DNA from: Marisa cornuarietis
Taxonomy: Eukaryota > Mollusca > Gastropoda > Architaenioglossa > Ampullariidae
NCBI GenBank assembly: GCA_004794655.1
Contig: SMMW01000635.1
Span: 1,892,001-1,956,000, forward strand
Direction of reading: 5' to 3'
Length of the DNA: 64,000 nt
Shown here: piece by piece, positions 1 through 12,790 of the stretch
Layout of the letters: every line of letters starts with the position of its first letter
Position numbering within the stretch: position 1 is the stretch's first letter
Notes under the pieces: model-generated
What the model saw: only the letters and a program-made list of their open reading frames with translations
Database searches by the model: none
Told to the model about the DNA's origin: nothing
Program-made: the position numbers and the translations under genes

Positions 1-110
1 ACGATTGCTTCAGATTCAGAATGTGACGAAATATGCTTAACGATAACCTGCTGAGCATCACTGTAATATATGCTTACCTCAGAAAAAGAGATACAGACAT
101 AAAGATAAAT

Positions 111-111
<1 letters not shown>

Positions 112-157
<46 letters not shown>
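112..157. repeat. (CA)n microsatellite
   Basis: An uninterrupted CA dinucleotide tract of about 46 bp. The rest of the first 830 bases shows no gene, only AT-rich sequence and a short GTGC tetranucleotide run near 767-792. Confidence 0.98.
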
Positions 158-159
<2 letters not shown>

Positions 160-834
160 ATCAATGAACGGAGTAAGCTTTGTCTAGTCTATTTTCCTTC
201 TCCTCAAAGTCGATCAGCTGTAGGTGAAGCACTTTTTCCAAATAACAAAGTTCTCGCTAAGACACTTCCTTATCGATAAATAGAGGTCCTGTATTCGAAG
301 TTTGTTTCGAGGCACACGTTCTACTCTCGGGATGTGACATCTCATTCTTACAGGTCTGACGAGAGTTTTCTCTTCTCCAGCTACTAATACTATCATTCCC
401 TTCCATCGTCCCATCTCTCTCTCCGTTACTGCGCGAAATCACAGGTAAGGTAAAGAACAGTCTATAAAATACGTTTTTAACCTTCCTTTATTATTTATTA
501 TTATTTTGCATTTGCCTATCAACATGTAAGCTTTAAAAAATATCAAACCACTTGACATAGGCAAAGAAATTTCTATCAGTGGTCAGCAGCAGAGAACGAA
601 AGAAATTACAACAATGTTTTGAACAAGTGCACAATTACTCTGAATTTTGGAAGCTGCATGAGAAAACTGGAGATCTTCACACTCGCCAGTCTGTCAGAAT
701 TCCGACTTTGCAAGTGCATTTCTCGTTTGCTGCTTCATATGCTTTCTTATCTCTTCTCAAGCAAAAGCGTGCGTGCGTGCGTGCGTGCGTGTCACAGGGC
801 CGAGTGGCTGGACATAGTAAACAATAGCTAAAGT

Positions 835-1190
835 CCTGAGGACTGAATCGTGATCGAGGCACTCCATGAAGCCCCGCAGCAGGTTTTGATGCAGAGCCGT
901 GGACACTAACGGATTGGGTGCGATCAGACAGGTAGCAGTGGAACCAACTTAGGACGGTGCCAGAGAGGCCGAAGGTTGGATGAACCCGCTGGAGGAGAAT
1001 GTTGGGGTCTAAACTCTAAAGGGTCGAAAGTATCGGACAGATCATGCACAGACAAGACTGATCGATGTTTGACCGCAGTCGCAAGCAGATTAGTCGTTTA
1101 CCACCCGGACCAGAGCACTCAGTCGAGTACGTGGTGCTGATGGTAGTCGACTAAAATGGTTCCGGGAGACTGTACCCGTCGGAATGTTGT
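835..1190 (-). mobile_element. LINE reverse transcriptase fragment (CR1/L2 type), degraded
   Basis: Read on the minus strand, this GC-richer block translates across frames into pieces of a non-LTR reverse transcriptase. It contains a DLSDTFDP-like motif A, then a stretch reading SGTVLSWFHCYLSDRTQSV, then a GVP-like block before motif B. The order matches the CR1/L2 group. Frameshifts and stops interrupt it, and both the endonuclease and the YxDD region are missing. It is a dead fragment, probably several hundred bases of an older insertion; the exact ends cannot be set by eye. Confidence 0.7.
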
Positions 1191-1433
1191 AGCAGCTTAT
1201 GAATAATAACATCACATTTTATATTTCTGCTATTTTGTGGCGTTTGTATGTAAGTCCGGCCGTTAAAGCGGTGCCATATATATTTCTTTTCAGTCTCAAT
1301 GAATTTTTAAAATTACGTTTGAATTACGTTTGGAAAGAAACACGTACGTGTGTACATACATAGCTAGAAATAACAACTATAACTATTACGGACGTTGCTG
1401 CTATGTGTGCTTGTGGGTGTAATCATGAAGACA

Positions 1434-1501
1434 TATATATATATACATGGTACAGATTCGAAATAAAAAGAAAAAGAAAAATGTGTATGCTTGCGTGCCT
1501 T

Positions 1502-1548
<47 letters not shown>
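1434..1548. repeat. (TA)n and (TG)n microsatellites
   Basis: A short TA run at about 1434-1446 is followed by a TG tract of about 43 bp at 1506-1548. Open frames read through this tract on both strands are artefacts of the repeat. No gene is seen between 1200 and the MOB4 start region. Confidence 0.95.
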
Positions 1549-1551
<3 letters not shown>

Positions 1552-2188
1552 GCGCTCTGATCTTGACTGGTCCGGATGGTGGTTGCTTTGGTGAGGTATC
1601 CATGTGAAATTCTTTAATATAACTTATAGACAGTTTTGTTTAAATGTTTGCACTGTTTTCGATACACCTTATGTGATTTTATAACGCAAGCATTAATGCA
1701 GAATTTTATTATTAAATTACTTGTCTTTATGTGACAACTGACTTTTATCACAACGGACAAGTCCTTTTGTCAAGGAGGAATACAATTTTAAAATATATAT
1801 ATAACTAACAAATCGATTCGAAGTGACTCTATCTGCTTCTACCCCAACGCAGAGCAGACGAAAAGATGGCTTCCAACCACGTGAGAATTTTAGCCAATGG
1901 AGTCTGGCTAAGGACTATGCGACTTTATTTTTGTAACAAGTTTAAAGTGTGCCGTAGATTTTAAACAGATATTTCTGGTGAATATATTAAACTTGATAAA
2001 AAAATTCAGAGTTTATGAAGCGTGATAAAAACAACTGCCAAATACGGTATCATTAAGAGAGCTGCTTTCACAGACTTCTATGAAAAGTCTGTGGCTGTTT
2101 TACCTTGACAGCACACTGCGATGGAAAGGTAACTCTCAAGGTCTGATATATTTGTGTCTACCAGAGGGCAGCTGTTACTTCCGTCAAG

Positions 2189-5100
2189 ATGAAAATGGCA
2201 AATGCTACTGCGGCTATTGTTCGAAGAAATCGGCCTGGTACGAAATCAAAGGTAATTATATCGACTGTTCTTTTAATAATACTGTCTTTCAGAGAACGGC
2301 ACTGGTGGTCATATGTTAATTTGGTACATTATCTCTCACTCACACCCGCTCTTTCTGTCATGTTCCATCTTTCTCTTATTGGTTTTATTCCGTTAAAAAA
2401 TGCTACCAATGCTATAAGTTTTAAGAAATATATTAAGTGCATTGCAGAGCTGTGATTTTACACAAAATGATGCTCTTGTAACCGAGTGTTTGTATTTAGG
2501 ATTGGTGCAACTGGCCTGATGAATCGTTTGAAGAAATGGACAGCACTTTGGCCGTACAGCAGGTTGGAGTCGATCGTATTTATATAATAAACAAACATTC
2601 TAAAACATTTTTATTAATTCTTTTAGACATTGTTGTGTATGCTGACAGTAATACTAGAACATTGCTTTACGTGAACCATTTTTAAAAAAGCAAATTTCAC
2701 ACAAATCTTATGTTCCTTATATCGTATCCAACCATATTTTTCGCATTTAGTGACTGCCTCAGAATCAGCGTATATTAGTCACATTTAACACTGTTTAGTT
2801 TTTTTTTTTTCCAAAGGTCTCAGAAACTGAAACCCCAAAAAATTTACTTAGTTTATCGCGCTGTCTTGTATGTAAATTTAATGTAAAATTAGACAAATGC
2901 TGCCAGATATTTCTAAAATTTCCTTATACATTATAAAATTATTTCATCATCATCATCATTCCTTGTTACTCCTCGAGGAGTATAGGGCTGCAACAACACC
3001 TCGCCAGGAGGCCCGGTTTGGGGCAGCAACCCCCTCCCCCCTCAGTTGGGCTCATGTGGTTTCGGCATCTTTTGCCTCGCTCTGTACTGATCTTCTCCAA
3101 GTCTGTTTTGGCCTCCCAACTCTCCTCTTCCCCTGAGGGTACCAGTCAAGTGCCTACCTGGCAATGGTGTCAGCTGGTTTGCGCAGGGGGTGTCCTATCC
3201 AGTCCTACTTGCTCTTTTTGATGTCTTTACTAGTGTCATACTAGTTCTTTTCTACAGGTTGCTATTGGAGATCTTTTCAGGCCATGTTATTCCCAGGATA
3301 TGGCAAAGGCATCGGTTGGTAAAGGTCTGGAGCTTGTTGTTGATGGTGTTTGTTACTCTCCAAGTTTCTGAGCCATACATTAGGACTGCCTTCACATTGG
3401 TGTTGAAGATGCGGGTCTTACTGGAGGAGTTCCAGATGGGGCGTAGGCGATTGAAAGCACGCCTGGCCTTGTTTGTGCGGCTTCTAATGTCGTCATCCGC
3501 TCCACCGTCCTTGCTGATGATGCTCCCCAGATATGTCTGTTTCCAGGATGTTCTCTCCTTAAAGATGGATTGGAAGTTCCTGCTTGTTGTTGATTCTCAT
3601 CACTTCTGTCTTCTTTCTGTTGATCTTTAAGCCAGTCTTCTCTGCTTCCTCTGATAGCTTTAAAAAAATTTTAATCAAAATTATATACAGATTTGTTACA
3701 GTGTTTGCATTATCTTCAGTGCATTTTACTTTAAGCTGCTCATTTTTTTATAATATTTAAAACATTCATGTGAAGGTTAGAATTGTTCAAAAGAAAGCTA
3801 TAAAATTATTGTCACAGGCAATTACGGCAAAAATGTCACTTATACAAATTTCACAAACAAAAATTTCATCATGATGAAATATAAGCAGTGCAGAAAAATA
3901 TGTTATATATTTTTCTGTTTGTTTGATTATTTTTCACTTTAGTTTATACAACAAGCAATTAGAAGAGATGTTTCTAAAGTTGAAGAGATTCTTACACCTC
4001 CTGAGGGGCAGGATGAGGGTGTATGGAAGTATGAGCATCTTCGGTAAGTTTTCAGATAATGCCTTTATTTTGTTATTATTATGGTGATTTCTTTCTCCTT
4101 AATATCTTCAAACAGACTTATAAGCCAAAGAAATCTATAACTTAGATCAATATAAAAAGGTATCCAAAATTAAATTTAAAGCTTTGCATACTGACCATTT
4201 TATTACTACAGTGCTAAAGATCTCAGTTTCTAGATTTTATTGGCACCAAGCTCCAATTCTAGGTCAATTACAAGCCAAGTTATGAACTTTTGATTGATTA
4301 ATATTTTTGCACAATTTTAAAAGCCATTTTGGATGACTCCCCAGGCTTTAATGCTCATAGCTGGAGTGCTTATTGGGCTATATTTTACTTGGCAATCTCT
4401 TCATACATAGGAATTCAATCACATTTTTTTCCAGCCACACCCAGTATTACAAAACGTTGGTCATCTTATAAGAGTTTTACCATGTGGACTACATTTTAGT
4501 AGGTAAAAAAAAGTCTCTTCAGCAGTCAAGGTTAAATAACTACTAGCAAATTTTAAAAAAGAATGTTACTGTGCACTTCGATCTTAAATGAAAGTTTAGT
4601 TTAAATTGAAGAACAAACCAAGACTATGCAAAAACTTCACATAGCATAGCTGGTGGTGCACAAAGATAATTTAAGTGACTAAAGCTAAATACTGTATAAT
4701 ACAGGATATACGTTTTTCTGAGTGATCGTAATTTTTACATAAAGAGCTGTAGCAAGACAGTGAGTATATGTATATTCCAAATGTAAAATTAAGATACTTT
4801 TGGGATGTGGCCAAATTTAATTTCTGTATCCAGTGGTTATCCATAAGATGACAGTCAGATTCATTTTCTCGTGTGTTGAAGAGAAACCAGAGTAGTCAGT
4901 TTCATGGTACTTGTTTTGTAAACATCATCAATACTCCAGAAAGTATTCCAGGATAGCAGACGTCAGTTAGACCAAGTTGATACCCGAGAAGAATCCAATA
5001 AATCTATTTATATTTTACTTTTGACTGTTTCGTTATTTTTTGTGCATCCTCTGCTGGAAAAAGACAGGCCATATTTAAAATTAATTTTACCTTCCTCTTA

Positions 5101-8100
5101 TACCTACCTAATTGTCAGCATGGGCAGTTTGCTCCAATTGGCATAATCACATAGTATTTGATTACAATTCCAGATATCAGTCTTTTTTACAGCAGTGAAC
5201 AGAACTGAAACTTAAGCTTCAAATTTGCCTTTAATGGTTATCAGATTGTTCGATCTTGAATGCTGTAGAGATCTAAGTAACAAAAAGTATATTTGATTAT
5301 AAATGGCCATTAAAGTTGTGCAAAAAATGTATCAAAACTGACAAATTGAATGCATAAAACATCTTAAACAGAGGTTGTCAGCATCATCAAAAAATATTTT
5401 TTCTATCTTTTTACATAATACTTGTGGCTTGACAAATCATTTTTGCAACTATATTAGACACAGTTTTTAGAGACACTTTTTTCAGTGTAACTGTAAACTT
5501 TAACTGTGACTGCATATGTTGCATAAAATAATTTGCTATACATTATCATGAAAAAGATGCATAATTAAAGAGACTAATAAGTTTGCTTTTGCAGTTTTAT
5601 TTCCTGTTAATGTTATTCAACCATAGCAAAACTTATAACACTGTTTAAAAATCTAAGAAATTATAGATTGTTAAATAATTATAGAAAAAAATCAGATAAT
5701 GCTAATAGATTTTAGATTCATACTTTATCTATATATATATATATAATATCTTTTTATATTTGTTTTGACCTGTACTGGGTCTTCAAGACACTGAATGGAT
5801 GCAGCAGCTTAACAAATAATTCCTTTATAAATGAATATTTCATCTTATATACAACCATAAAATATGTTTTATTGTTCTTTACATATCTAGATATCACTCT
5901 CTCTGAATAGACACATTTTCTCATTTGCAGGCAGTTTTGCATGGAATTGAATGGTCTAGCAGTGAAACTTCAAGCAAGCGTATGTATCATTTCATTCTGT
6001 AAGCAGCAATGTATAACATTTTGAAAAAGTGCTGTGTTTCACAGTGAACGGAGTGTGCGCATTTATGTGTGTATACACATTTTTATCACTGAGAGGTCAT
6101 AAAACATGTGCTAACTGCAGCTGTCATGAATTTCAGTATGCTGTGCAAAAACTTGCAAGGGTCAGTAAGATACAATGGCTTCATTTCACTTTTCCATCTG
6201 TTTGGGTTTTTGTTTTGCTTTGTTTTTTTATTTTTTTTTTTTCATGCCAATGCCCTTTCATTCATCAGACTAGAAGGTGAATGCTTCTTTTGTGGATGAG
6301 GGGGATTTGACCTTGAGGCAAAATGACCAGAGTATTGATGCTATTTTATAATTCAGATTAACTAAGTGAAATTATTAATGCTTATCATACTCATCATTCT
6401 GAGATTAGTGCTATATTTTTATTTTATTTACATTGCTTTAGGGTGATTGTAACCCTGAGACTTGCACCCAGATGACTGCAACAGAACAATGGATATTTCT
6501 CTGTGCAGCCCACAAAACTCCCAAAGAGGTATGTGTGTATATCTGGCTTGTATCATTTGAAAGTAAATTTTTCACTGCAGCTGTGTACCACACACACTCC
6601 ATTATTTATTTTCATATAACGTTGAAGCAAAAGTTGTATGGCCTATCTCCGTAGCTTTATATCCATTAGTCCACCCTATGTGTGTGTATATTTGTGTGTG
6701 TGTGTGTGTATAGCAGGTACTCCTAGCTGACTTTTTAAACAATAATAAACAAAATGAATAGTACATAGACAAATAGGTTTTTAAACATGTTATTTCAATA
6801 ATACCCATCTATTTTGCTATAGCTGAAATAGTTTCCAAGTTATGAATTTTTAATATTTTAATTTCCATGTCATTTTGTGAAATTGAATAAATGGCTGATA
6901 CATCAACAGCTAGGTACTAATTTTCACCTGGCAGCACTACCTAACACAGTTAACTGCTTTAATGTTGTACAGGAAGCCCAGGTATTGATAAATATTAGTA
7001 ATATATCAAAATTAAGATTTCAAGCAAATATCACTGTTCTGAACCATAACACTTATCTATGCCAGTATTCAAAAAACAAAAATCATTTAAAAATGATGCA
7101 ACTGGTACTAATTAAGCTACAAAAATGGTTTTGGTATCAATGGAGTCAGCTTGTTAAATTCATTACAGCAAATGTATTTATTTTATTCTACGACATTTCA
7201 TACTGAATCAAAGTGTGTTTGTTTTAGAGAGATTTCATAAGTGATATTTGAACTGCTTTCTTAAGTAATTATTTCATATTGTCAAACCGACCTGTTGTCT
7301 ATTTTCTGCTCCTGTAACTTTGTGATTAGGTAGGTTAGGGTGAGTGTGATAATTGTTATTTTTCTATATCTATATATATATATTGTAGGTGAGTGGTGTT
7401 CGTTTGCATTGCAGGCTTGAGGGGGCCAGCTTTCTGCATTTTCATTTTCTTCTTGGATTTGTTGTGCTTGTAGGCCTATTGTACTGATTCACTTTTTTCT
7501 GATGTCATCGGCATTCTTTTTGACTGTTTACCTACCTGAGGCATTTTGTTTATGCCTCTGCTAATATCAACTCTCATCACCGTTAATCCTCACAGTTTCT
7601 TCAATTTTACAAGTCACCCCTGGGATAGATTTTACATTAGTGCCAAACAGTCAAACACTTCAACATTGTACTTTTGCTTTGTGATCATCTGTATATTCTC
7701 TTGAAAATTTGATCGACATGTTTGTTTATTGATCTGTTCTGCTCCAGTCCAATTACTGTACATCTGTCCCATTGACATCTTGGTCTAAGAATGTCATCCG
7801 GCAGAAGAACAACCTGGTTATCCCATTAGTTTTATGGAGCTGCAAGAATTTTGTCTGTTTTGTGTTTGTAATGTACAGAGAGCCTTAAAGTATGCTAAAG
7901 TGATTTTTGCTGTATGCTTTTCATAGCATGGCATTTTAATCAGCAGCGGGAGAACAGTCTCAGACAAAATGCATGCATACTCACACAAACTCTACCATCA
8001 TTGGTAATTGGCAGAACGTTACAGTCGTGTCAGAACATAAAACATGATTCTACTTCTGCAACATCATTTTTGCGTGACCACCAAAAGTAATTATTTTTCC

Positions 8101-11100
8101 CTGATGTCCTCTCAAGGAAGTGGACAGCTGCAGAGCTTGGCAATAAAATGTTCACAACCAGTCCATTGTTTTACGTGTATTGTTGGTCTTAGTAAAAGTT
8201 AAGAAATGTTTTGTTGTCTTGAGTGGCATTGATTTATAGTTGGTCTGTAGTCCCAGATAACATCAAAGCTCCTGGTTAAAGACAAGTTTTTGATAACTGA
8301 TCTGATCTAGCAGAACTGTTCTAATGGTGGTACATGAAATTCATTCAGAATGAATCTTCTTGAGCCTCTTGTATGATAATAAGGCCTTCCATTTGCTGCC
8401 CTTTTCCTTGGTGTATTGGCATACCTGGCAGTAAGTCATGCCTCCTTAAACTGCAATTTACACTGGTTTTCAACAACTTTTCTTGCAACTTCATCAGCAC
8501 AAGTTTCTCCTGTTGCCTTGATGTGACTGTTTCTTAACTTCTTTGTCGTGATATCATATGCCTTTGCTGCTTGCACAGTGTTAAGCAACAACATGCTGCT
8601 ACATATGCCTGTGGAAGGCATACAGTACCTGGCTTTTATTTCTGCTACATTCATGAGCTCTGGCTGTTCACAGCTTTTCTCAGCAAGTCATTCCGCAGTC
8701 GCATCATAAGCAAGGAAGACTAGTAATGAAATAAAAGATGCCTTTATTTCCTCTCATTGAAGTATATCTATCCAAAGATCCTTTCTCTTGCTGTCTTTTG
8801 TCTACTGTCCATATTTCTCACTTCGCAAGAAGTCAGACAGCTGAGCATGAATAACAAGCAAGATCTTGAGAATAAACACTTTAACTGATTGGCAACTGAA
8901 AAAAAATGTCAGCTCTTGTATGTTCAGGTTGAAGTTATATGACCACAGAAATTTTTTTTTTTAAATTATTGGCTTAACATCATCAGAATTCAAACTCATT
9001 GTCATGTAGAGCAGTCTCTTTTTTGGGGGGAAGGGGGATCAGAACTTGTCAAATAAACCATGAAAATTAGAAAGTAATATAGCAACTTGACCTTCCATTG
9101 CATATTGTGATACTATAACAGCAATTACCTCCATCTAATCAGCTTAATTTTCTAACCAACTAACAGCTCTTCTCATACTAAATAAACCGCAGAACATGTA
9201 ATAAATGTGTGGTCTTACCAAAAATCTTTCTAGGATAGCATAAACGATGAAGGAGATGTCCTACCAAAACCTTTATATTGATTTCAGTTATGTTGTTGGC
9301 AGTGATGACAATTTTTTTTAACATCAGACCCTGATGCGTGAGTTATTTTCTTAACAACAAATCTTTGGTTTTTATAGTTTAAAGTATTTTGCATCTTCTG
9401 ATACCAATATTAATCTAGCATCTAAGAGATTGGTATCCAAACTAATCAGATTTGACTTCAGCACACTTTTTGAATTGAAAGTCTCCAGGTTTTGGTATCA
9501 AATTAACCTATTCTCTCCCCTATATAACAAAATTGTCATTTTAGATTGTTGATTCCCATGCATGGGTATTTAAACAGAAAAGTGACGCAATGTCCGACAG
9601 TGGCCATGATCAGCTTCTGATGATGCAGTCTAAAACGCTGTTTTCTGCTGTTTATTTTGGATTTAGTCGTAAAGTAAACCACATAATTTGACAGAAAAAA
9701 GAACATATTTTTGTTCTTGTATTGTTCAAAACGCAATCACAGCAATGTACAGTGTGTTGGAAAGTTAGGGATATTTCACAAACCATGTCACAATCACAGC
9801 AGCTCGCTCTGTTTGGAGTACCTATATATACCAGGCAACTACATAGTTTATAACGAAAGTTCTGGATTGATTATGAAAGTATTCATTAAAAGTGTTGTAT
9901 GAAACATATGGAAATTATTATTTTGTTTTTATAACTAAACGGTATTTTCTCAAATGTGACAGTTTGGGATTTTCAGTGGCCTAAGTATAAATGTTTTGAC
10001 TGATTTCAGTGTCCGGCGATCGATTACACGCGGCACACACTTGATGGCGCTGCATGTCTCCTTAACAGTAACAAATATTTTCCAAGCAGGTGAGTGACAT
10101 TCAGAGTGCATTTATATTAAGCTTTAACTGCCTGTTTCTTCAGCCTTTTTTTTTTTTAACATACATCTGTGTGCTTGTTTTCTGAACAGACTGCTGACTG
10201 TTAAGCTGTTTTAGTGTGTTAAACTATTTAAGACCCAGGATTTCTTCAACTTTTAGTGTAAACTTCAATATAAATTCTTTTTCTAATTTTCAGGTGATAA
10301 GACTTCGTGGCTTAATCATTTATTTCTATGTTTTTCTGAGAGATGGTATTTTTCATGTAACAGGGTCAGCATTAAAGAGTCTTCAGTAGCAAAGCTTGGA
10401 TCAGTGTGCAGGCGTGTGTACAGGATATTTTCACATGCTTACTTCCACCATAGGGCTCTCTTTGATGAATACGAAGTAAGTAGATGTGGGTGATGGACTC
10501 ATTTAGCATGCATCACCTTGTTAGGACAGAAAAAAGAGAGAAAGAGACAGTGGGGGAAGGATGAAGCAATAATCAAAATTTCGTTCACTCACCAAAGCAG
10601 CAACCATGGACCATGGTTTAAAAAAAAAAAATAAAATAAATAATCCATTGATTTATTTACCATGAGACTGAGCAAATCGTAATTACAACAATCAAAAAGT
10701 AAACGTTAACTAAGGAGCCAAGTCTTTGGCTTTAGTTCCTTCCTCTCTGCTTTGTTTCTACATCCTTTTCCACTCTTCTCTTTCCCTGTCTGCTACTACC
10801 AAACTACTGCTTTAAACCTTATTTCTGCTCCACAAACCACACCTTACCATCGATCACAATAATTTTTGTCTGGGAGTCTACCAGAGATGGAAAAAAACCA
10901 AAGCAACACTTTTTAGGTTTAAAAATTGCTGTCATTTTATGGACAAGAAGTATGCTAAATCTGTATTGTTTGGGCTTCTTGACTACTGTCGCCGTGATAT
11001 AGCCCTAGTTGCTGGCACGGTGTTAAACACAAACAAACTCTTGACTACTGGTGTCAGAAAGGAGCCGTAATTTTCGAAGTTGGCTTTGTCAAGGGAAGAG

Positions 11101-12032
11101 TACTTTTGGCAAGCTGCTTGCTTTATTTTTTTATATGTAATGCTTCGTGACAGTTATTTACCATAATGTGGCATCAAAATACCAGAGTGATTGCTTGATC
11201 AGCTAGAAAGTTAAAACCAGGCAAAACAGTACCATAGGAATATATTAAGCTTTTGTTATTTATTTTGCATGTTTTACAGTGTGTGTAAAACTCATAGACT
11301 TCTAATTGTTGAAAAAAATATTACTGAAAATGAAAAGAAGAGAAATGCAGTGATTTTCTGATTGTCTGCTATTAGTTTTTAGGAGACACTACAGTTCTTT
11401 CACATTCTTCACATTAGTTACAATACCATGATGACAATAAAGCTACTAAAGAACTGAGAAATATGTCAGTGCAAAGAGTGTGATTTGCTTTGGTTGTGAT
11501 AGTGATGCTGCACTCTGTTATTGTTATTATTATTAGTTGTGTATACTTACTAAGTGATATTGAAGTGGGGATTTAAAAAAAAATAGTTTTTTTTATTTTC
11601 TGTCCCTTCCTCTTTTATTTATTTATTTTTATTTTCTTGTTGAAATAATTGAGAACAATCTAGGTAGATGTTTTTTCATAATTTGTTACATACACTGTTA
11701 CTGTGTCCTGAAGATACCTGAAAATGAAGCTGAAATAATACTGATATAATATATAAATCACTTATATATCTCATTACTTTTTTACTGCATAATGGTATCT
11801 GTTTGTGATTTGAAATTTTCTGTGTAGAAAAGAGAATTTTACCATCATACCATGCCATTTAAGGAAAGTGATGACATTTTTTTATTGTACCTTGTCTTTC
11901 TCATAGAATGAAACCCATCTCTGCCGACGATTCACTCTGTTTGTGACCAAATACAGCCTAATGCCAAGGGATAACCTGATAGTGCCAATACTAGGAGACC
12001 AGCAAGCTGCTGATGGGGAAAGTGAGGCATAA
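2189..12032 (+). CDS. MOB4: MOB kinase activator-like 4 (phocein), 8 coding exons
   Basis: Coding exons: 2189-2251, 2500-2562, 3943-4043, 5931-5979, 6442-6528, 10010-10089, 10364-10475, 11907-12032. All introns are GT-AG and the phases join without a break to 226 aa; human MOB4 is about 225 aa. The start is the ATG giving [19 protein letters not shown], matching the family N-terminus. The protein carries [47 protein letters not shown] and DNLIVPIL. The zinc-site residues of the Mob fold appear as Cys95/Cys100 and His172/His177, with the correct spacing of five. In known systems MOB4 is a core subunit of the STRIPAK phosphatase-kinase complex, binds striatin and MST-type kinases, and acts at Golgi and endocytic membranes and in Hippo signalling. 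Nothing is truncated. A decayed LINE lies in intron 2 (2563-3942). The identification is secure; expression is not shown. Confidence 0.96.
2945..3660 (-). mobile_element. Decayed LINE, reverse transcriptase C-terminus and 3' end, in MOB4 intron 2
   Basis: On the minus strand the block opens with [20 protein letters not shown], a typical region just after the YxDD motif of a non-LTR reverse transcriptase. It continues in shifting frames with pieces resembling the C-terminal region found in many molluscan LINEs (AFNRL/IWNSS, LRRILGI, IGHTLRK and GRPK type blocks, here broken). The 3' end is a short ATG-type repeat, seen as CATCATCATCAT at about 2946-2959 on the + strand. The element is 5' truncated. 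The 146-aa plus-strand open frame at 3190-3630 is the antisense shadow of this element and not a gene. Confidence 0.8.
10975..11041 (+). repeat. 3' fragment of a SINE (same family as 40915-41112)
   Basis: The stretch with GTGATATAGCCCTAGTTGC followed by a GGCACGGTGTTAAACAC end closely resembles the tail of the second SINE family seen in reverse orientation at 40.9-41.1 kb. Only the tail is present. It lies in MOB4 intron 7. Confidence 0.55.
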
Positions 12033-12790
12033 TGTTTGCCAAAGACATTTTTCGTGATGGAATCTATAAGTGGAAAGTCATCAAAAGTTACCTACACATT
12101 TTTTCAGATTTTTTTTTTCAACTACATCCCTATGTGTACCACATTGTTTAATGCGACAGTTATTTTCTTGCATGTACTGAATAAATTCATATTACAGTTA
12201 TATTTGGATTTATAGAGGTACACATTTAGTGCAAGAGAAAGAATGGGAGTCTTTGGTTATTGTTACGCTGTGTGTGCATATGTGTATGTGTGTGTCAGTA
12301 TGTGTTTGTGTGCGTATGTTATAGAAAGAGAACCGTATGCAAGAACATTTTAGTATGCAGCACATAGTGATACGTCCAGCCCTCACTGTAGAATGATCTA
12401 CATGTTCTTGTTAGTTTTATTTATTTCATGATGTAAGATTTAGCTCAGTAAATGAGTATGGCATTGCTAATTTGTGTTCATTATATTTCCCTGAAATCCC
12501 TGTCAATGGCTTAAAAAGTGCTACCATTTAGACAACAGCATTTTTATCTCAGGCTTTTGTCTTTATGACAAAACAGTACAGATATTTTCTTTTATGTATA
12601 TTCACAGTGTAAGTGATAAAAGTACCACTTTTATGAGGAAAGAGGAAAGAATGCTATGGTCACTGTCAGGTGATGGAAAGGGCTGGAAAGATGCTATCAT
12701 TTATGTATTTTTTAAGTTGCAGTACATTACCCCATGTCGATTAAAGAATAAACCAGTTTTACATAGCACTGAAGTGCAATAAGAGGTGTG
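12033..12790 (+). other. MOB4: MOB4 3' UTR with two AATAAA signals
   Basis: After the stop codon there are two canonical polyadenylation hexamers, at 12180-12185 and at 12747-12752. The second is followed by a GTGTGGTGTTT-like GT-rich stretch, so a distal end near 12780 is plausible. A GT-rich run (about 12269-12320) lies between the two signals. Alternative 3' ends are inferred, not shown. Confidence 0.65.

Noticed and set aside
3190..3630. Plus-strand 146-codon open frame in MOB4 intron 2
   Set aside because: It is the antisense shadow of a decayed LINE reverse transcriptase on the minus strand.
8436..8654. Minus-strand 72-codon frame in MOB4 intron 5, and neighbouring broken frames from 7400 to 8800
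   Set aside because: Its composition hints at an old coding relic, but no family could be recognised and the frames are broken throughout.
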